DNA from: Bacteroides sp.
GTDB lineage: Bacteria > Bacteroidota > Bacteroidia > Bacteroidales > Bacteroidaceae
DNA: 6,802 bases
Assembly (NCBI GenBank): GCA_019416685.1
Contig: DXWV01000048.1
Span: forward strand, 1-6,802
Direction: 5' to 3'
In this document: positions 1 through 6,395 of the stretch, in pieces
Layout: each line of letters begins with the position of its first letter
Numbering within the stretch: position 1 is the stretch's first letter
Translations under genes and position numbers: made by a program
The notes under the pieces: generated by a model
What the model saw: only the letters and a program-made list of their open reading frames with translations
Database searches by the model: none
What the model was told of the DNA's origin: nothing

Positions 1-2272
1 AGAAGCCGCTTTGCTCTATCATTCACAGGGCAAACCCGGTAAGATTGAGGTAGTTCCTACCAAACCCTATAGTACACAAACCGACTTATCGCTTGCCTAC
101 TCTCCCGGTGTGGCAGAACCATGCCTCGAAATCGAAAAGAACCCGCAGGATGCATATAAATATACAGCCAAAGGAAATCTGGTAGCTGTAATCTCCAACG
201 GTACGGCTGTACTCGGCCTGGGCGATATAGGTGCACTAAGCGGCAAACCGGTAATGGAAGGCAAGGGACTATTATTTAAAATTTATGCAGGTATCGATGT
301 TTTCGATATTGAAGTAGACGAAAAAGACCCGGACAAGTTCATCGAAGCTGTAAAAGCCATTGCACCGACTTTTGGTGGTATCAACTTGGAGGACATCAAA
401 GCGCCGGAGTGTTTTGAAATAGAACGCCGCCTGAAAGAAGAACTCGATATTCCTGTCATGCACGACGACCAGCACGGAACAGCTATTATCTCCAGCGCCG
501 GACTGATCAATGCCCTGCAAGTAGCCGGAAAGAAAATCGAGAATGTGAAAATCGTTGTAAACGGTGCAGGTGCTTCTGCCGTATCGTGTACAAAACTATA
601 CGTATCGCTCGGTGCACGCCTCGAAAACATTGTAATGGTGGATAGCAAAGGCGTTATCAGCAAAGACCGTACTGACCTGAACGAACAGAAAAGATATTTT
701 GCCACAGATCGTACCGACATTCATACACTGGCAGAAGCCATCAAAGGAGCAGATGTATTCCTCGGCCTGTCAAAAGGAAATGTACTTTCACAGGATATGG
801 TACGCAGTATGGCTGCCTCTCCTATTGTGTTTGCACTTGCCAACCCGACACCGGAAATTTCTTATGAAGATGCCATGGCTGCCCGCCCCGATGTATTGAT
901 GGCAACCGGACGTTCGGACTATCCGAACCAGATCAACAATGTGATTGGTTTCCCTTATATCTTCCGTGGTGCATTGGATACACAAGCCAAAGCCATCAAC
1001 GAAGAAATGAAAATTGCTGCCGTACACGCTATTGCCAATCTGGCAAAACAACCCGTGCCCGATGTAGTAAACGAAGCTTACCATGTAAACAACTTCACCT
1101 TCGGACCGGAATACTTCATTCCGAAACCGGTAGATCCCCGTCTGATTACAGAAGTATCCACCGCCGTGGCACGTGCTGCCATGGAAAGTGGCGTAGCCCG
1201 CAAAAACATCGAGGATTGGGACGCTTACAGAACGCATCTTCGCGAACTCATGGGACAAGAGTCACAGCTTACCCGACAGCTTTATGATACGGCACGCCGC
1301 AATCCGCAACGTGTTGTATTTGCCGAAGGTGGCCACCCCAACATGTTGAAAGCTGCCGTTGAAGCCAAAGCAGAAGGTATCTGCCATCCTATTATATTAG
1401 GTAACGAAGAACGTATCGAGAAACTGGCACATGAACTTGACCTGAGCCTGGAAGGTATCGAAATCGTCAACTTGCGCCACGACCGCGAAACAGAACGCCG
1501 CGAACGCTATGCAAAGATCCTGGCAGAAAAGCGTGCCCGCGAAGGTGCTACATATGACGAAGCAACGGATAAAATGTTTGAGCGTAACTATTTTGGTATG
1601 ATGATGGTGGAAACCGGAGATGCAGATGCCTTCATCACCGGATTGTATACCAAATATAGCAATACGATCAAAGTAGCTAAAGAAGTAATCGGAATCCGTC
1701 CCGAATACAACCACTTCGGAACGATGCACATCCTGAATTCCAAGAAGGGAACATACTTCCTGGCCGACACTTTGATCAACCGCCATCCGGATGCCTCCAC
1801 CCTGATAGATATTGCAAAACTGGCAGATCAGACAGTGAGATTCTTCAATCACACTCCGGTTATCGCTATGCTGAGCTACTCTAACTTCGGTTCCGATCAG
1901 GCAGGTAGTCCGCTCAAAGTGCACGAGGCTGTAGCATATATGCAGAAAGAGTATCCGGAACTGGCTATTGATGGTGAAATGCAAGTAAACTTTGCCATGA
2001 ACCGTGAACTTCGTGACGCTAAATACCCATTCACCCGCCTCAATGGCAAGGATGTCAATACACTGGTATTCCCCAACCTCAGCTCTGCCAACTCCGGTTA
2101 CAAACTGATTCAGGCAATGACTCCGGATACAGAGCTGATTGGCCCTATCCAGATGGGACTGAACAAACCGATTCACTTTACCGATATCGAAAGTTCCGTA
2201 CGTGACATTGTGAATATCACAGCTGTAGCGGTTATCGATGCGATTGTTGACAAGAAAAAAGCAGGGATATGA
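1..2272 (+). CDS. maeB: NADP-dependent malic enzyme with C-terminal phosphotransacetylase-like domain (5' partial)
   Basis: Cytosolic enzyme oxidatively decarboxylating malate to pyruvate and CO2 with reduction of NADP. The frame is already open at base 2 (E-A-A-L-L-Y-H-S), so the TTG at 11 is not the start; relatives begin a few codons earlier, outside the window. Counting from the codon at 11: the malic N-terminal domain has YSPGV (catalytic Tyr about residue 30), MEGKG (catalytic Lys about 85), the metal-binding acidic pair in NLEDIKAPE (127-128) and DDQHGTA (152-158). The dinucleotide-binding loop is VVNGAGASA (182-190). From about residue 417 a PTA/PTB domain starts (RNPQRVVFAEG) and runs to the C terminus. 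This two-domain layout and about 760-residue length are normal for MaeB-type enzymes. In E. coli MaeB the PTA domain is regulatory and not active as a phosphotransacetylase; the same is inferred here. The stop codon overlaps the start of the next small gene. NADP preference is inferred from the architecture. Confidence 0.96.
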   Translation, partial: EAALLYHSQGKPGKIEVVPTKPYSTQTDLSLAYSPGVAEPCLEIEKNPQDAYKYTAKGNLVAVISNGTAVLGLGDIGALSGKPVMEGKGLLFKIYAGIDVFDIEVDEKDPDKFIEAVKAIAPTFGGINLEDIKAPECFEIERRLKEELDIPVMHDDQHGTAIISSAGLINALQVAGKKIENVKIVVNGAGASAVSCTKLYVSLGARLENIVMVDSKGVISKDRTDLNEQKRYFATDRTDIHTLAEAIKGADVFLGLSKGNVLSQDMVRSMAASPIVFALANPTPEISYEDAMAARPDVLMATGRSDYPNQINNVIGFPYIFRGALDTQAKAINEEMKIAAVHAIANLAKQPVPDVVNEAYHVNNFTFGPEYFIPKPVDPRLITEVSTAVARAAMESGVARKNIEDWDAYRTHLRELMGQESQLTRQLYDTARRNPQRVVFAEGGHPNMLKAAVEAKAEGICHPIILGNEERIEKLAHELDLSLEGIEIVNLRHDRETERRERYAKILAEKRAREGATYDEATDKMFERNYFGMMMVETGDADAFITGLYTKYSNTIKVAKEVIGIRPEYNHFGTMHILNSKKGTYFLADTLINRHPDASTLIDIAKLADQTVRFFNHTPVIAMLSYSNFGSDQAGSPLKVHEAVAYMQKEYPELAIDGEMQVNFAMNRELRDAKYPFTRLNGKDVNTLVFPNLSSANSGYKLIQAMTPDTELIGPIQMGLNKPIHFTDIESSVRDIVNITAVAVIDAIVDKKKAGI

Positions 2273-2445
2273 AACGCCCGTTATCCAAATCACAAATAGT
2301 TTGCATCATTCTGCTTTGGGTAGCGCTTTGTTACATAGTATTAGTATACGCCGAGCGTATTGACGGTCCAACGATACTTATGCTTATCATTTCGGCAGCA
2401 TTAGTATTCATTCCTGTCTACAAATCGCTCAAAAAGAATAAATAA
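2269..2445 (+). CDS. Small two-helix membrane protein, 58 aa, function unknown
   Basis: An ATG at 2269 overlaps the malic enzyme stop (ATGA), giving 58 codons ending in TAA at 2443-2445. The product starts MKRPLSKSQ, has a hydrophobic stretch at about residues 10-28 (IVCIILLWVALCYIVLVYA), a short polar link (ERIDGPT), a second hydrophobic stretch at about 35-51, and a basic tail YKSLKKNK. Basic residues at both ends suggest a hairpin with both termini in the cytoplasm (inference from positive-inside charge). The ATGA overlap indicates translational coupling to malic enzyme, and the strong terminator 20 bp downstream ends the shared transcript. I do not recognise a family. The overlap, the clean two-helix pattern and the terminator position make a real gene likely. 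It could be an accessory or anchoring peptide for malic enzyme or simply an unrelated passenger. Confidence 0.72.
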   Translation: MKRPLSKSQIVCIILLWVALCYIVLVYAERIDGPTILMLIISAALVFIPVYKSLKKNK

Positions 2446-2465
2446 TATCTTTTTATTCCATATTT

Positions 2466-2506
2466 GCGGCATAAAATATCAAAATTGATATTTTATGCCG
2501 CTTTTC
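2466..2506 (+). terminator. Intrinsic terminator after malic enzyme / small membrane protein
   Basis: A perfect 15-bp stem (2466-2480 pairing with 2487-2501), six-base loop and a T-rich tail (CTTTTCTTT). The stem foot is GC-rich (GCGGC) and the rest is A/T. It starts 20 bp after the TAA of the small gene and precedes the promoter of the next gene, so it separates the two transcription units. Confidence 0.9.
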
Positions 2507-2517
2507 TTTATAAAATG

Positions 2518-2548
2518 TTTGCAAGTTCAATTTTTATGTTTACTTTTG
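2518..2548 (+). promoter_or_regulatory. Bacteroides-type promoter of gdhA
   Basis: TTTG at 2518-2521 and TACTTTTG at 2541-2548 match the Bacteroidetes -33 (TTTG) and -7 (TAnnTTTG) consensus exactly, with a 19-bp spacer. Transcription would begin at about 2555, leaving a leader of roughly 110 nt before the glutamate dehydrogenase ATG. Confidence 0.85.
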
Positions 2549-2566
2549 CAACATCAAAGAGAGAGA

Positions 2567-2613
2567 AACAAGACAAAAGATAGTAAGACAGGTGATTTCC
2601 CTGCCAGCTTGTT
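2567..2613 (+). promoter_or_regulatory. Possible folded element in the gdhA leader
   Basis: Within the predicted 5' leader, AACAAG (2567-2572) can pair with CTTGTT (2608-2613), enclosing a second helix of CAGG (2589-2592) with CCTG (2600-2603). The helices are short and I recognise no riboswitch class. The leader is unusually long for a simple A-rich start, which is the only other hint that it has a role. Weak evidence. Confidence 0.25.
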
Positions 2614-2666
2614 CTCATCATTCATTTGTCAACTTATAAACTCAACTAATAAAAAGAAAAAGAATT

Positions 2667-4001
2667 ATGAATGCAGCTAAGGTATTAGAAGATTTGAAGA
2701 GAAGGTTTCCCAATGAACCGGAGTATCATCAGGCAGTAGAAGAAGTACTTGCTACTATTGAAGAAGAATACAACAAACATCCCGAATTCGACAAAGCCAA
2801 TCTGATTGAGCGTCTTTGCATTCCCGACAGAGTGTATCAATTCCGTGTAACTTGGGTAGATGATAAAGGCAATGTGCAGACCAACATGGGTTACCGTGTT
2901 CAGCACAACAACGCTATCGGCCCATACAAAGGCGGTATCCGTTTCCACGCTTCTGTAAACCTTAGTATTCTTAAATTCCTTGCCTTCGAGCAAACATTCA
3001 AAAACTCACTGACTACATTGCCGATGGGTGGTGGTAAAGGTGGTTCCGACTTCTCTCCACGCGGAAAGTCAAATGCCGAAGTAATGCGTTTCGTACAGGC
3101 TTTCATGCTGGAACTGTGGCGCCACATTGGCCCTGAAACCGATGTACCGGCAGGTGATATCGGTGTAGGTGGCCGCGAAGTAGGTTTCATGTTCGGTATG
3201 TACAAGAAACTGGCTCACGAATTTACAGGAACATTCACAGGTAAAGGCCGCGAATTTGGTGGTTCACTGATTCGCCCGGAAGCTACCGGTTATGGTAACA
3301 TCTACTTCCTGATGGAAATGCTGAAAAAACAAGGTACTGACCTGAAAGGTAAAGTTTGCTTGATCTCAGGTTCGGGTAACGTAGCTCAATATACAGCAGA
3401 AAAAGTATTGGAACTGGGTGGTAAAGTAGTTACCATGTCCGACTCTGACGGTTACATCTATGATCCGGACGGTATCGACCGTGCAAAACTGGATTACATC
3501 ATGGAACTGAAGAACCTCTACCGTGGTCGTATCCGCGAATATGCCGAAACTTACGGTTGCAAATATGTAGAAGGAGCTAAGCCTTGGGGTGAAAAATGTG
3601 ATATCGCTCTGCCTTCTGCAACACAGAATGAGTTGAACGGTGACCATGCCCGTCAGTTGGTTGCAAACGGATGTATCGCAGTTAGCGAAGGTGCAAACAT
3701 GCCTTCTACCCCGGAAGCTATCAAAGTGTTCCAGGATGCTAAAATCCTGTATGCTCCGGGTAAAGCTGCCAATGCCGGTGGTGTATCCGTATCCGGTCTG
3801 GAAATGACCCAGAACTCTATCAAACTGAGCTGGAGCTCTGAAGAAGTAGATGAAAAACTGAAAAGCATCATGAAGAATATCCACGAAGCTTGTGTACAAT
3901 ACGGTACTGAAGCTGATGGTTATGTAAACTATGTGAAAGGTGCTAACGTAGCAGGATTCATGAAGGTTGCCAAAGCAATGATGGCTCAGGGTATATTATA
4001 A
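2667..4001 (+). CDS. gdhA: NADP-type glutamate dehydrogenase
   Basis: Interconverts 2-oxoglutarate plus ammonium and glutamate; in the cytosol it is the usual ammonium-assimilation enzyme of Bacteroides. The 444-residue length fits the hexameric small-subunit GDH family. Visible active-site blocks: GPYKGGIRFH (Lys88), LPMGGGKGGSDF (Lys124) and VPAGDIGVGGRE (Asp164), which line up one residue off the classic Clostridium symbiosum Lys89, Lys125 and Asp165. The coenzyme domain follows, with the glycine-rich loop SGSGNVA (234-240), then LPSATQNEL and the C-terminal GGVSVSGLEMTQN block. NADPH use is inferred from subfamily resemblance (WSSEEVDEKL tail, SDSDG after the second strand) and not proven by a single residue. 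The ATG at 2667 follows an A-rich tract (AATAAAAAGAAAAAG), normal for this phylum. Own promoter at 2518-2548 and own terminator at 4040-4070 show a monocistronic unit. Confidence 0.97.
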   Translation: MNAAKVLEDLKRRFPNEPEYHQAVEEVLATIEEEYNKHPEFDKANLIERLCIPDRVYQFRVTWVDDKGNVQTNMGYRVQHNNAIGPYKGGIRFHASVNLSILKFLAFEQTFKNSLTTLPMGGGKGGSDFSPRGKSNAEVMRFVQAFMLELWRHIGPETDVPAGDIGVGGREVGFMFGMYKKLAHEFTGTFTGKGREFGGSLIRPEATGYGNIYFLMEMLKKQGTDLKGKVCLISGSGNVAQYTAEKVLELGGKVVTMSDSDGYIYDPDGIDRAKLDYIMELKNLYRGRIREYAETYGCKYVEGAKPWGEKCDIALPSATQNELNGDHARQLVANGCIAVSEGANMPSTPEAIKVFQDAKILYAPGKAANAGGVSVSGLEMTQNSIKLSWSSEEVDEKLKSIMKNIHEACVQYGTEADGYVNYVKGANVAGFMKVAKAMMAQGIL

Positions 4002-4039
4002 TCAGCAAGCCTTTTTTTTAAAAGCTATAGTTAATATAG

Positions 4040-4070
4040 AAGCCGCTTCTTTACGAGGGAGCGGCTTTTT
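4040..4070 (+). terminator. Intrinsic terminator of gdhA
   Basis: AAGCCGCT (4040-4047) pairs with AGCGGCTT (4060-4067), extended inward by possible T-G and C-G pairs, and is followed by TTTTT through 4070. It lies about 40 bp after the gdhA stop. The stem can also form on the minus strand, but the T-run there is poor. Confidence 0.88.
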
Positions 4071-4083
4071 CATGATATAAATT

Positions 4084-4149
4084 ACATCTATTGTTATGTA
4101 CCACTACATATATTGTTATGCAGCGTCACAACTATTGTTATTCTTCATT
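4084..4149. repeat. Three-copy direct repeat, 22-bp period
   Basis: Three successive 22-bp units start at 4084, 4106 and 4128. Each begins with ACA and carries the shared core (T)ATTGTTAT at the same offset (core at 4089, 4111 and 4133), followed by a non-conserved stretch. Units 1 and 2 also contain short inverted ends (TACAT / ATGTA in unit 1). The array sits between the convergent 3' ends of gdhA and the 90-residue minus-strand gene. The spacing of about two helical turns would suit a protein bound on one face of the DNA; this is inference. Confidence 0.75.
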
Positions 4150-4169
4150 TAGATGTAGAAGCCTCAGCC

Positions 4170-4442
4170 TTACTCTTCATCCGGAAGGAGAAAATTAACT
4201 TCTTTATTTTTGGCTATCCACTCTATCTGCCTGCTTGTTTCATTTAACAAATCTGCAATATCCTCTTCATCAAAACTCTTCGGGAGTATTATAGGTACTC
4301 TTTTGACATCTTTATCTCCTTCAAAAACAATAATTCTAACTTCATCCGAAGTATCACAGGAGATGATAGCATCATACTCTTTCAATAGGTTAGCCAGTTT
4401 TCTTAATAACGTAGACTCTTTAGTTGTCAATAACTTAATCAT
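4170..4442 (-). CDS. Hypothetical 90-aa acidic protein
   Basis: I do not recognise a family. The product opens MIKLLTTKES, has a likely helix at about 10-23 (TLLRKLANLLKEY), two beta-like stretches (AIISCD, VRIIVFEG), a further helix at about 58-80 (FDEEDIADLLNETSRQIEWI) and an acidic end LPDEE. No signal peptide or membrane segment is visible, so it is probably cytosolic. The call is favoured over the overlapping plus-strand reading because there is a G-rich ribosome site (AGGGGGT, 4452-4446) just before the ATG, a promoter-like pair upstream (4506-4475), and the balanced charged composition of a folded protein. It is transcribed divergently from the XRE regulator, so the two may share an intergenic control region. 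It is smaller than its neighbours and could be a partner or antitoxin-like protein, but nothing in the sequence shows that. Confidence 0.7.
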   Translation of the reverse strand: MIKLLTTKESTLLRKLANLLKEYDAIISCDTSDEVRIIVFEGDKDVKRVPIILPKSFDEEDIADLLNETSRQIEWIAKNKEVNFLLPDEE

Positions 4443-4445
4443 TTT

Positions 4446-4452
4446 ACCCCCT
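4446..4452 (-). promoter_or_regulatory. Ribosome binding site of the 90-aa gene
   Basis: Read on the minus strand, AGGGGGT is followed by AAA and then the ATG at 4442-4440. A purine-rich G run this close to the start is unusual for Bacteroides and supports the minus-strand gene and its start. Confidence 0.55.
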
Positions 4453-4474
4453 ATTTTAATTATTCTTAAATTTA

Positions 4475-4506
4475 CAAATTAAGTGAAAACAAACGATACC
4501 GGCAAA
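4475..4506 (-). promoter_or_regulatory. Probable promoter of the 90-aa gene
   Basis: On the minus strand, TTTG (4506-4503) and TTAATTTG (4482-4475) are separated by 20 bp. The second box differs from TAnnTTTG at one position. Transcription would start at about 4468, giving a leader of around 25 nt that contains the G-rich ribosome site. Confidence 0.5.
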
Positions 4507-4546
4507 TATAAATACATTCAATTTATTTCATTTTGAGCAAAGTGAT

Positions 4547-4586
4547 ATTCATTTTATTCATTCTATTCGTTTTTTTCGTATATTTG
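4547..4586 (+). promoter_or_regulatory. Promoter region of the XRE gene with possible operator
   Basis: TATATTTG at 4579-4586 is an exact -7 box, placing the start of transcription near 4593 and leaving about 43 nt to the ATG at 4636. No exact TTTG lies at the expected -33 position; instead that place is filled by a 9-bp direct repeat, ATTCATTTT, ATTCATTCT, ATTCG (4547-4569). A promoter with a weak -33 box overlaid by repeats is compatible with control by a bound regulator, possibly the XRE protein itself (inference). Confidence 0.55.
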
Positions 4587-4635
4587 CTTCGGATGAAACT
4601 TTTTGCTGATAGTAATTGTTGAAAAACTAAAAAAC

Positions 4636-5070
4636 ATGGAAACAGAAGAATTACAGAACCTGAATGTCCATCATGGACATAATATAAGACGTACCCGCAT
4701 TGAAAAAGGTATCAAACAAGATGCTATGGCTGAACTTGTACATCTGTCGCAACCGGCTATTTCGAGATACGAAAGAACGAAAACGATTGATGACGAAATA
4801 CTGCAAAGATTTGCCAGAGCACTGAATGTACCGGTAGAATATCTGAAAACACTGGAAGAAGATGCTCCGTCAGTGGTATTTGAAAGTATAACAAATGATG
4901 TACATGACAATAAAGAGGGAGTAACTGTTCCTGGCTATTCAAACAATCAAACTAATGCTTTTAGTCCTATCGACAAGATCACCGAACTCTACGAGCGCCT
5001 ACTAAAAGAGAAAGATGAAAAATACGCCGCGCTTGAGCAACGTATTCAAAATCTGGAAAAGCAGAAGTAA
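4636..5070 (+). CDS. XRE-family helix-turn-helix regulator with C-terminal coiled coil
   Basis: A 144-residue DNA-binding protein. The Cro/cI-type HTH spans about residues 12-70: N16-I-R-R-T-R opens the first helix, GIKQDAMAELVHLSQ forms the scaffold helices, and PAISRYERTK (40-49) is the recognition helix region with the typical Ser-Arg-Tyr-Glu signature. A flexible, polar middle (about 76-108) leads to a C-terminal helix, ITELYERLLKEKDEKYAALE and on to the end, with heptad-like hydrophobics expected to dimerise. Bacteroides genomes commonly carry HTH proteins of this plan with an 'ELYERLLKEKDEK'-like tail. The ATG at 4636 is preferred over a TTG at 4603 because it follows an A-rich tract and the extra residues (LIVIVEKLKN) lack family resemblance. 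Its stop lies only 3 bp before the first 58-bp repeat. Targets are unknown; the divergent gene and the downstream nuclease are candidates. Confidence 0.88.
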   Translation: METEELQNLNVHHGHNIRRTRIEKGIKQDAMAELVHLSQPAISRYERTKTIDDEILQRFARALNVPVEYLKTLEEDAPSVVFESITNDVHDNKEGVTVPGYSNNQTNAFSPIDKITELYERLLKEKDEKYAALEQRIQNLEKQK

Positions 5071-5073
5071 GTC

Positions 5074-5131
5074 ATAGATGCACTATCCGTTAGCCGGATT
5101 AATTTTATACTGAATAATAACGAATCCAACT
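5074..5131. repeat. 58-bp direct repeat, left copy
   Basis: A 58-bp block starting ATAGATGCACTATCCG and ending CGAATCCAACT, repeated at 6396-6453 with one mismatch (G at 5096, C at 6418). It starts 3 bp after the XRE stop and ends 70 bp before the nuclease ATG. It contains a small inverted repeat, ATCCG (5085-5089) with CGGAT (5095-5099), which is intact only in this copy. Flanking bases on both sides differ between the copies, so the match has sharp edges. Confidence 0.93.
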
Positions 5132-5201
5132 CACATAAAGATGGTGGTGCAGTCTATATATTATCTGTAAGATGTGCTTAGGTCTTCTAAAGAGTAAAAA
5201 T

Positions 5202-6341
5202 ATGAACTTTGAATCTTTAGTTAATCATATCAGTGCCATTCAGAATACCCTGCAAGCACAAGCTGCACATTCTGTAAATCTTGCACTAACTTCCCGCAAT
5301 TGGTTAATGGGATGCTACATTGTTGAGTTTGAACAGCATGGCGAAGACCGTGCAACCTATGGTGAGCAACTTTTGAAGAAGTTAGAAAAGCGTTTGAATA
5401 CCAAAGGACTAAACGAACGTAGATTTCGGGAATTCAGACGTTTGTATCTAATTTATCCGCAATTAAAAGAAGAAGTCTTAGGATATGTTATGTCAAATTC
5501 GGAAATCCGTTGGTCGCTGACTGCCGAATTCGCTACACCAATTCGGCAGATGGCATCCGCCAAATATGAAAATGAGATTCGGCGGACGGTATCCGCCGAA
5601 TTAACGGATATGCATAAATGGATGATACCAGCTGATAAACTATTTAACAAACTTACTTACTCTAACCTGTCTTTAATATCAGCTATTGACAATCCCGTCA
5701 AACGTGCTTTTTATGAAATGGAAACAATTCGTGGATGTTGGTCATATAAAGAATTAGGTCGACAAATCAACTCATTATATTACGAACGTAGTGGCTTATC
5801 CAAGAATAAAAAAGCACTTTCCGCATTAGTACAACAACAAACGACACAACTTCAACCTACGGACGTTATTAATACCCCAATAACCTTAGAATTCTTAGGA
5901 TTAAACGAGCAAGTAGTGGTTACAGAGAATGATTTAGAACGAGCTATCCTTGATAATTTACAAAAGTTTCTGTTGGAAATGGGACATGGTTTCTGTTTTG
6001 AAGCTCGCCAAAAACGTATATTAATAGATGAAGATTATTTCTTTGCCGATCTTGTATTCTATCACCGTATATTGAAATGCCATGTAATAGTGGAATTGAA
6101 AATTGACAAATTCCACCATGAATATGCATCCCAGCTGAATATGTATCTCAACTACTTCAAAGCAGAAATAATGCAACCTGATGATAACCCTCCAATTGGC
6201 ATCTTATTGTGTACGGAAAAAGGAGACACTTTAGTTCGTTATGCAACAGCAGGTTTAGACCCCAATATTTTTGTGCAAAAATACAAAGTCCAGCTACCCA
6301 GTGAAGAAGAGATTAAAGATTTCATTTCCAAAGGTATCTAA
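5202..6341 (+). CDS. DUF1016/YhcG-type PD-(D/E)xK nuclease-domain protein
   Basis: A 379-residue protein with the two-part layout of the DUF1016 (YhcG) family. The N-terminal helical domain covers about 1-90 (NWLMGCYIVEFEQHGEDRATYG, RFREFRRLYLIYPQL) and resumes at about 147-210 (LFNKLTYSNL, NPVKRAFYE, CWSYKELGRQINSLYYERSGLS). The C-terminal PD-(D/E)xK fold covers about 243-370, with Glu247 in ENDLERAI, Asp283 in FADLVFYH, Glu298-Leu-Lys300 in VIVELKI and Gln311 in QLNMYLNYF; the metal-binding set looks intact. Between the two N-terminal parts, residues 101-136 are a three-copy 12-residue repeat. Family members occur next to restriction and other defence genes; DNA cleavage is inferred, not shown. 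The ATG at 5202 (MNFESLVNHI) matches the usual family start; an in-frame ATG at 5172 adds ten unlikely residues. The gene is bracketed by 58-bp repeats, is more AT-rich than gdhA, and is probably a mobile or exchangeable cargo. Confidence 0.9.
   Translation: MNFESLVNHISAIQNTLQAQAAHSVNLALTSRNWLMGCYIVEFEQHGEDRATYGEQLLKKLEKRLNTKGLNERRFREFRRLYLIYPQLKEEVLGYVMSNSEIRWSLTAEFATPIRQMASAKYENEIRRTVSAELTDMHKWMIPADKLFNKLTYSNLSLISAIDNPVKRAFYEMETIRGCWSYKELGRQINSLYYERSGLSKNKKALSALVQQQTTQLQPTDVINTPITLEFLGLNEQVVVTENDLERAILDNLQKFLLEMGHGFCFEARQKRILIDEDYFFADLVFYHRILKCHVIVELKIDKFHHEYASQLNMYLNYFKAEIMQPDDNPPIGILLCTEKGDTLVRYATAGLDPNIFVQKYKVQLPSEEEIKDFISKGI
5502..5609 (+). repeat. In-frame 36-nt tandem repeat, three copies, palindromic
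   Basis: Three units of exactly 12 codons start at 5502, 5538 and 5574, encoding EIRWSLTAEFAT, PIRQMASAKYEN and EIRRTVSAELTD. Over the 24-nt core, units 2 and 3 agree at 20 positions, all four differences being transitions; units 1 and 3 agree at 16. The DNA is strongly self-complementary: CTGCCGAATT (5521-5530) with AATTCGGCAG (5540-5549), and ATTCGGCGGA (5577-5586) with TCCGCCGAAT (5592-5601), both perfect 10-bp stems. The repeat lies inside the nuclease gene between the halves of its N-terminal domain. Confidence 0.88.
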
Positions 6342-6395
6342 AGTCGTATATAACCTATACACCAATAAAAACCAATAGAAATTGCCTGCATTCCT

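Noticed and set aside
1..10. AGAAGCCGCT at the window start also present at 4038-4047
   Set aside because: Ten bases, one copy in coding sequence and one in a terminator stem; most likely chance.
1397..2293. 298-codon minus-strand open frame opposite malic enzyme
   Set aside because: It lies wholly antisense to well-conserved malic enzyme/PTA coding sequence, resembles no known protein and is rich in residues typical of antisense shadows.
2495..2680. 61-codon open frame across the gdhA leader
   Set aside because: It begins inside the upstream terminator stem and runs over the gdhA promoter and start codon; composition is not protein-like.
4210..4482. 90-codon plus-strand open frame opposite the small minus-strand gene
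   Set aside because: Low-complexity Ser/Ile/Leu composition, no ribosome site or promoter, and the minus strand has both.
4603..4635. TTG start for the XRE protein, adding 11 residues
   Set aside because: The ATG at 4636 follows an A-rich tract and gives the expected family N terminus; the extra residues look like untranslated leader.
5172..5201. Upstream ATG for the nuclease protein
   Set aside because: The extra MCLGLLKSKN does not resemble the family, whose members start at MNFESLVNHI.
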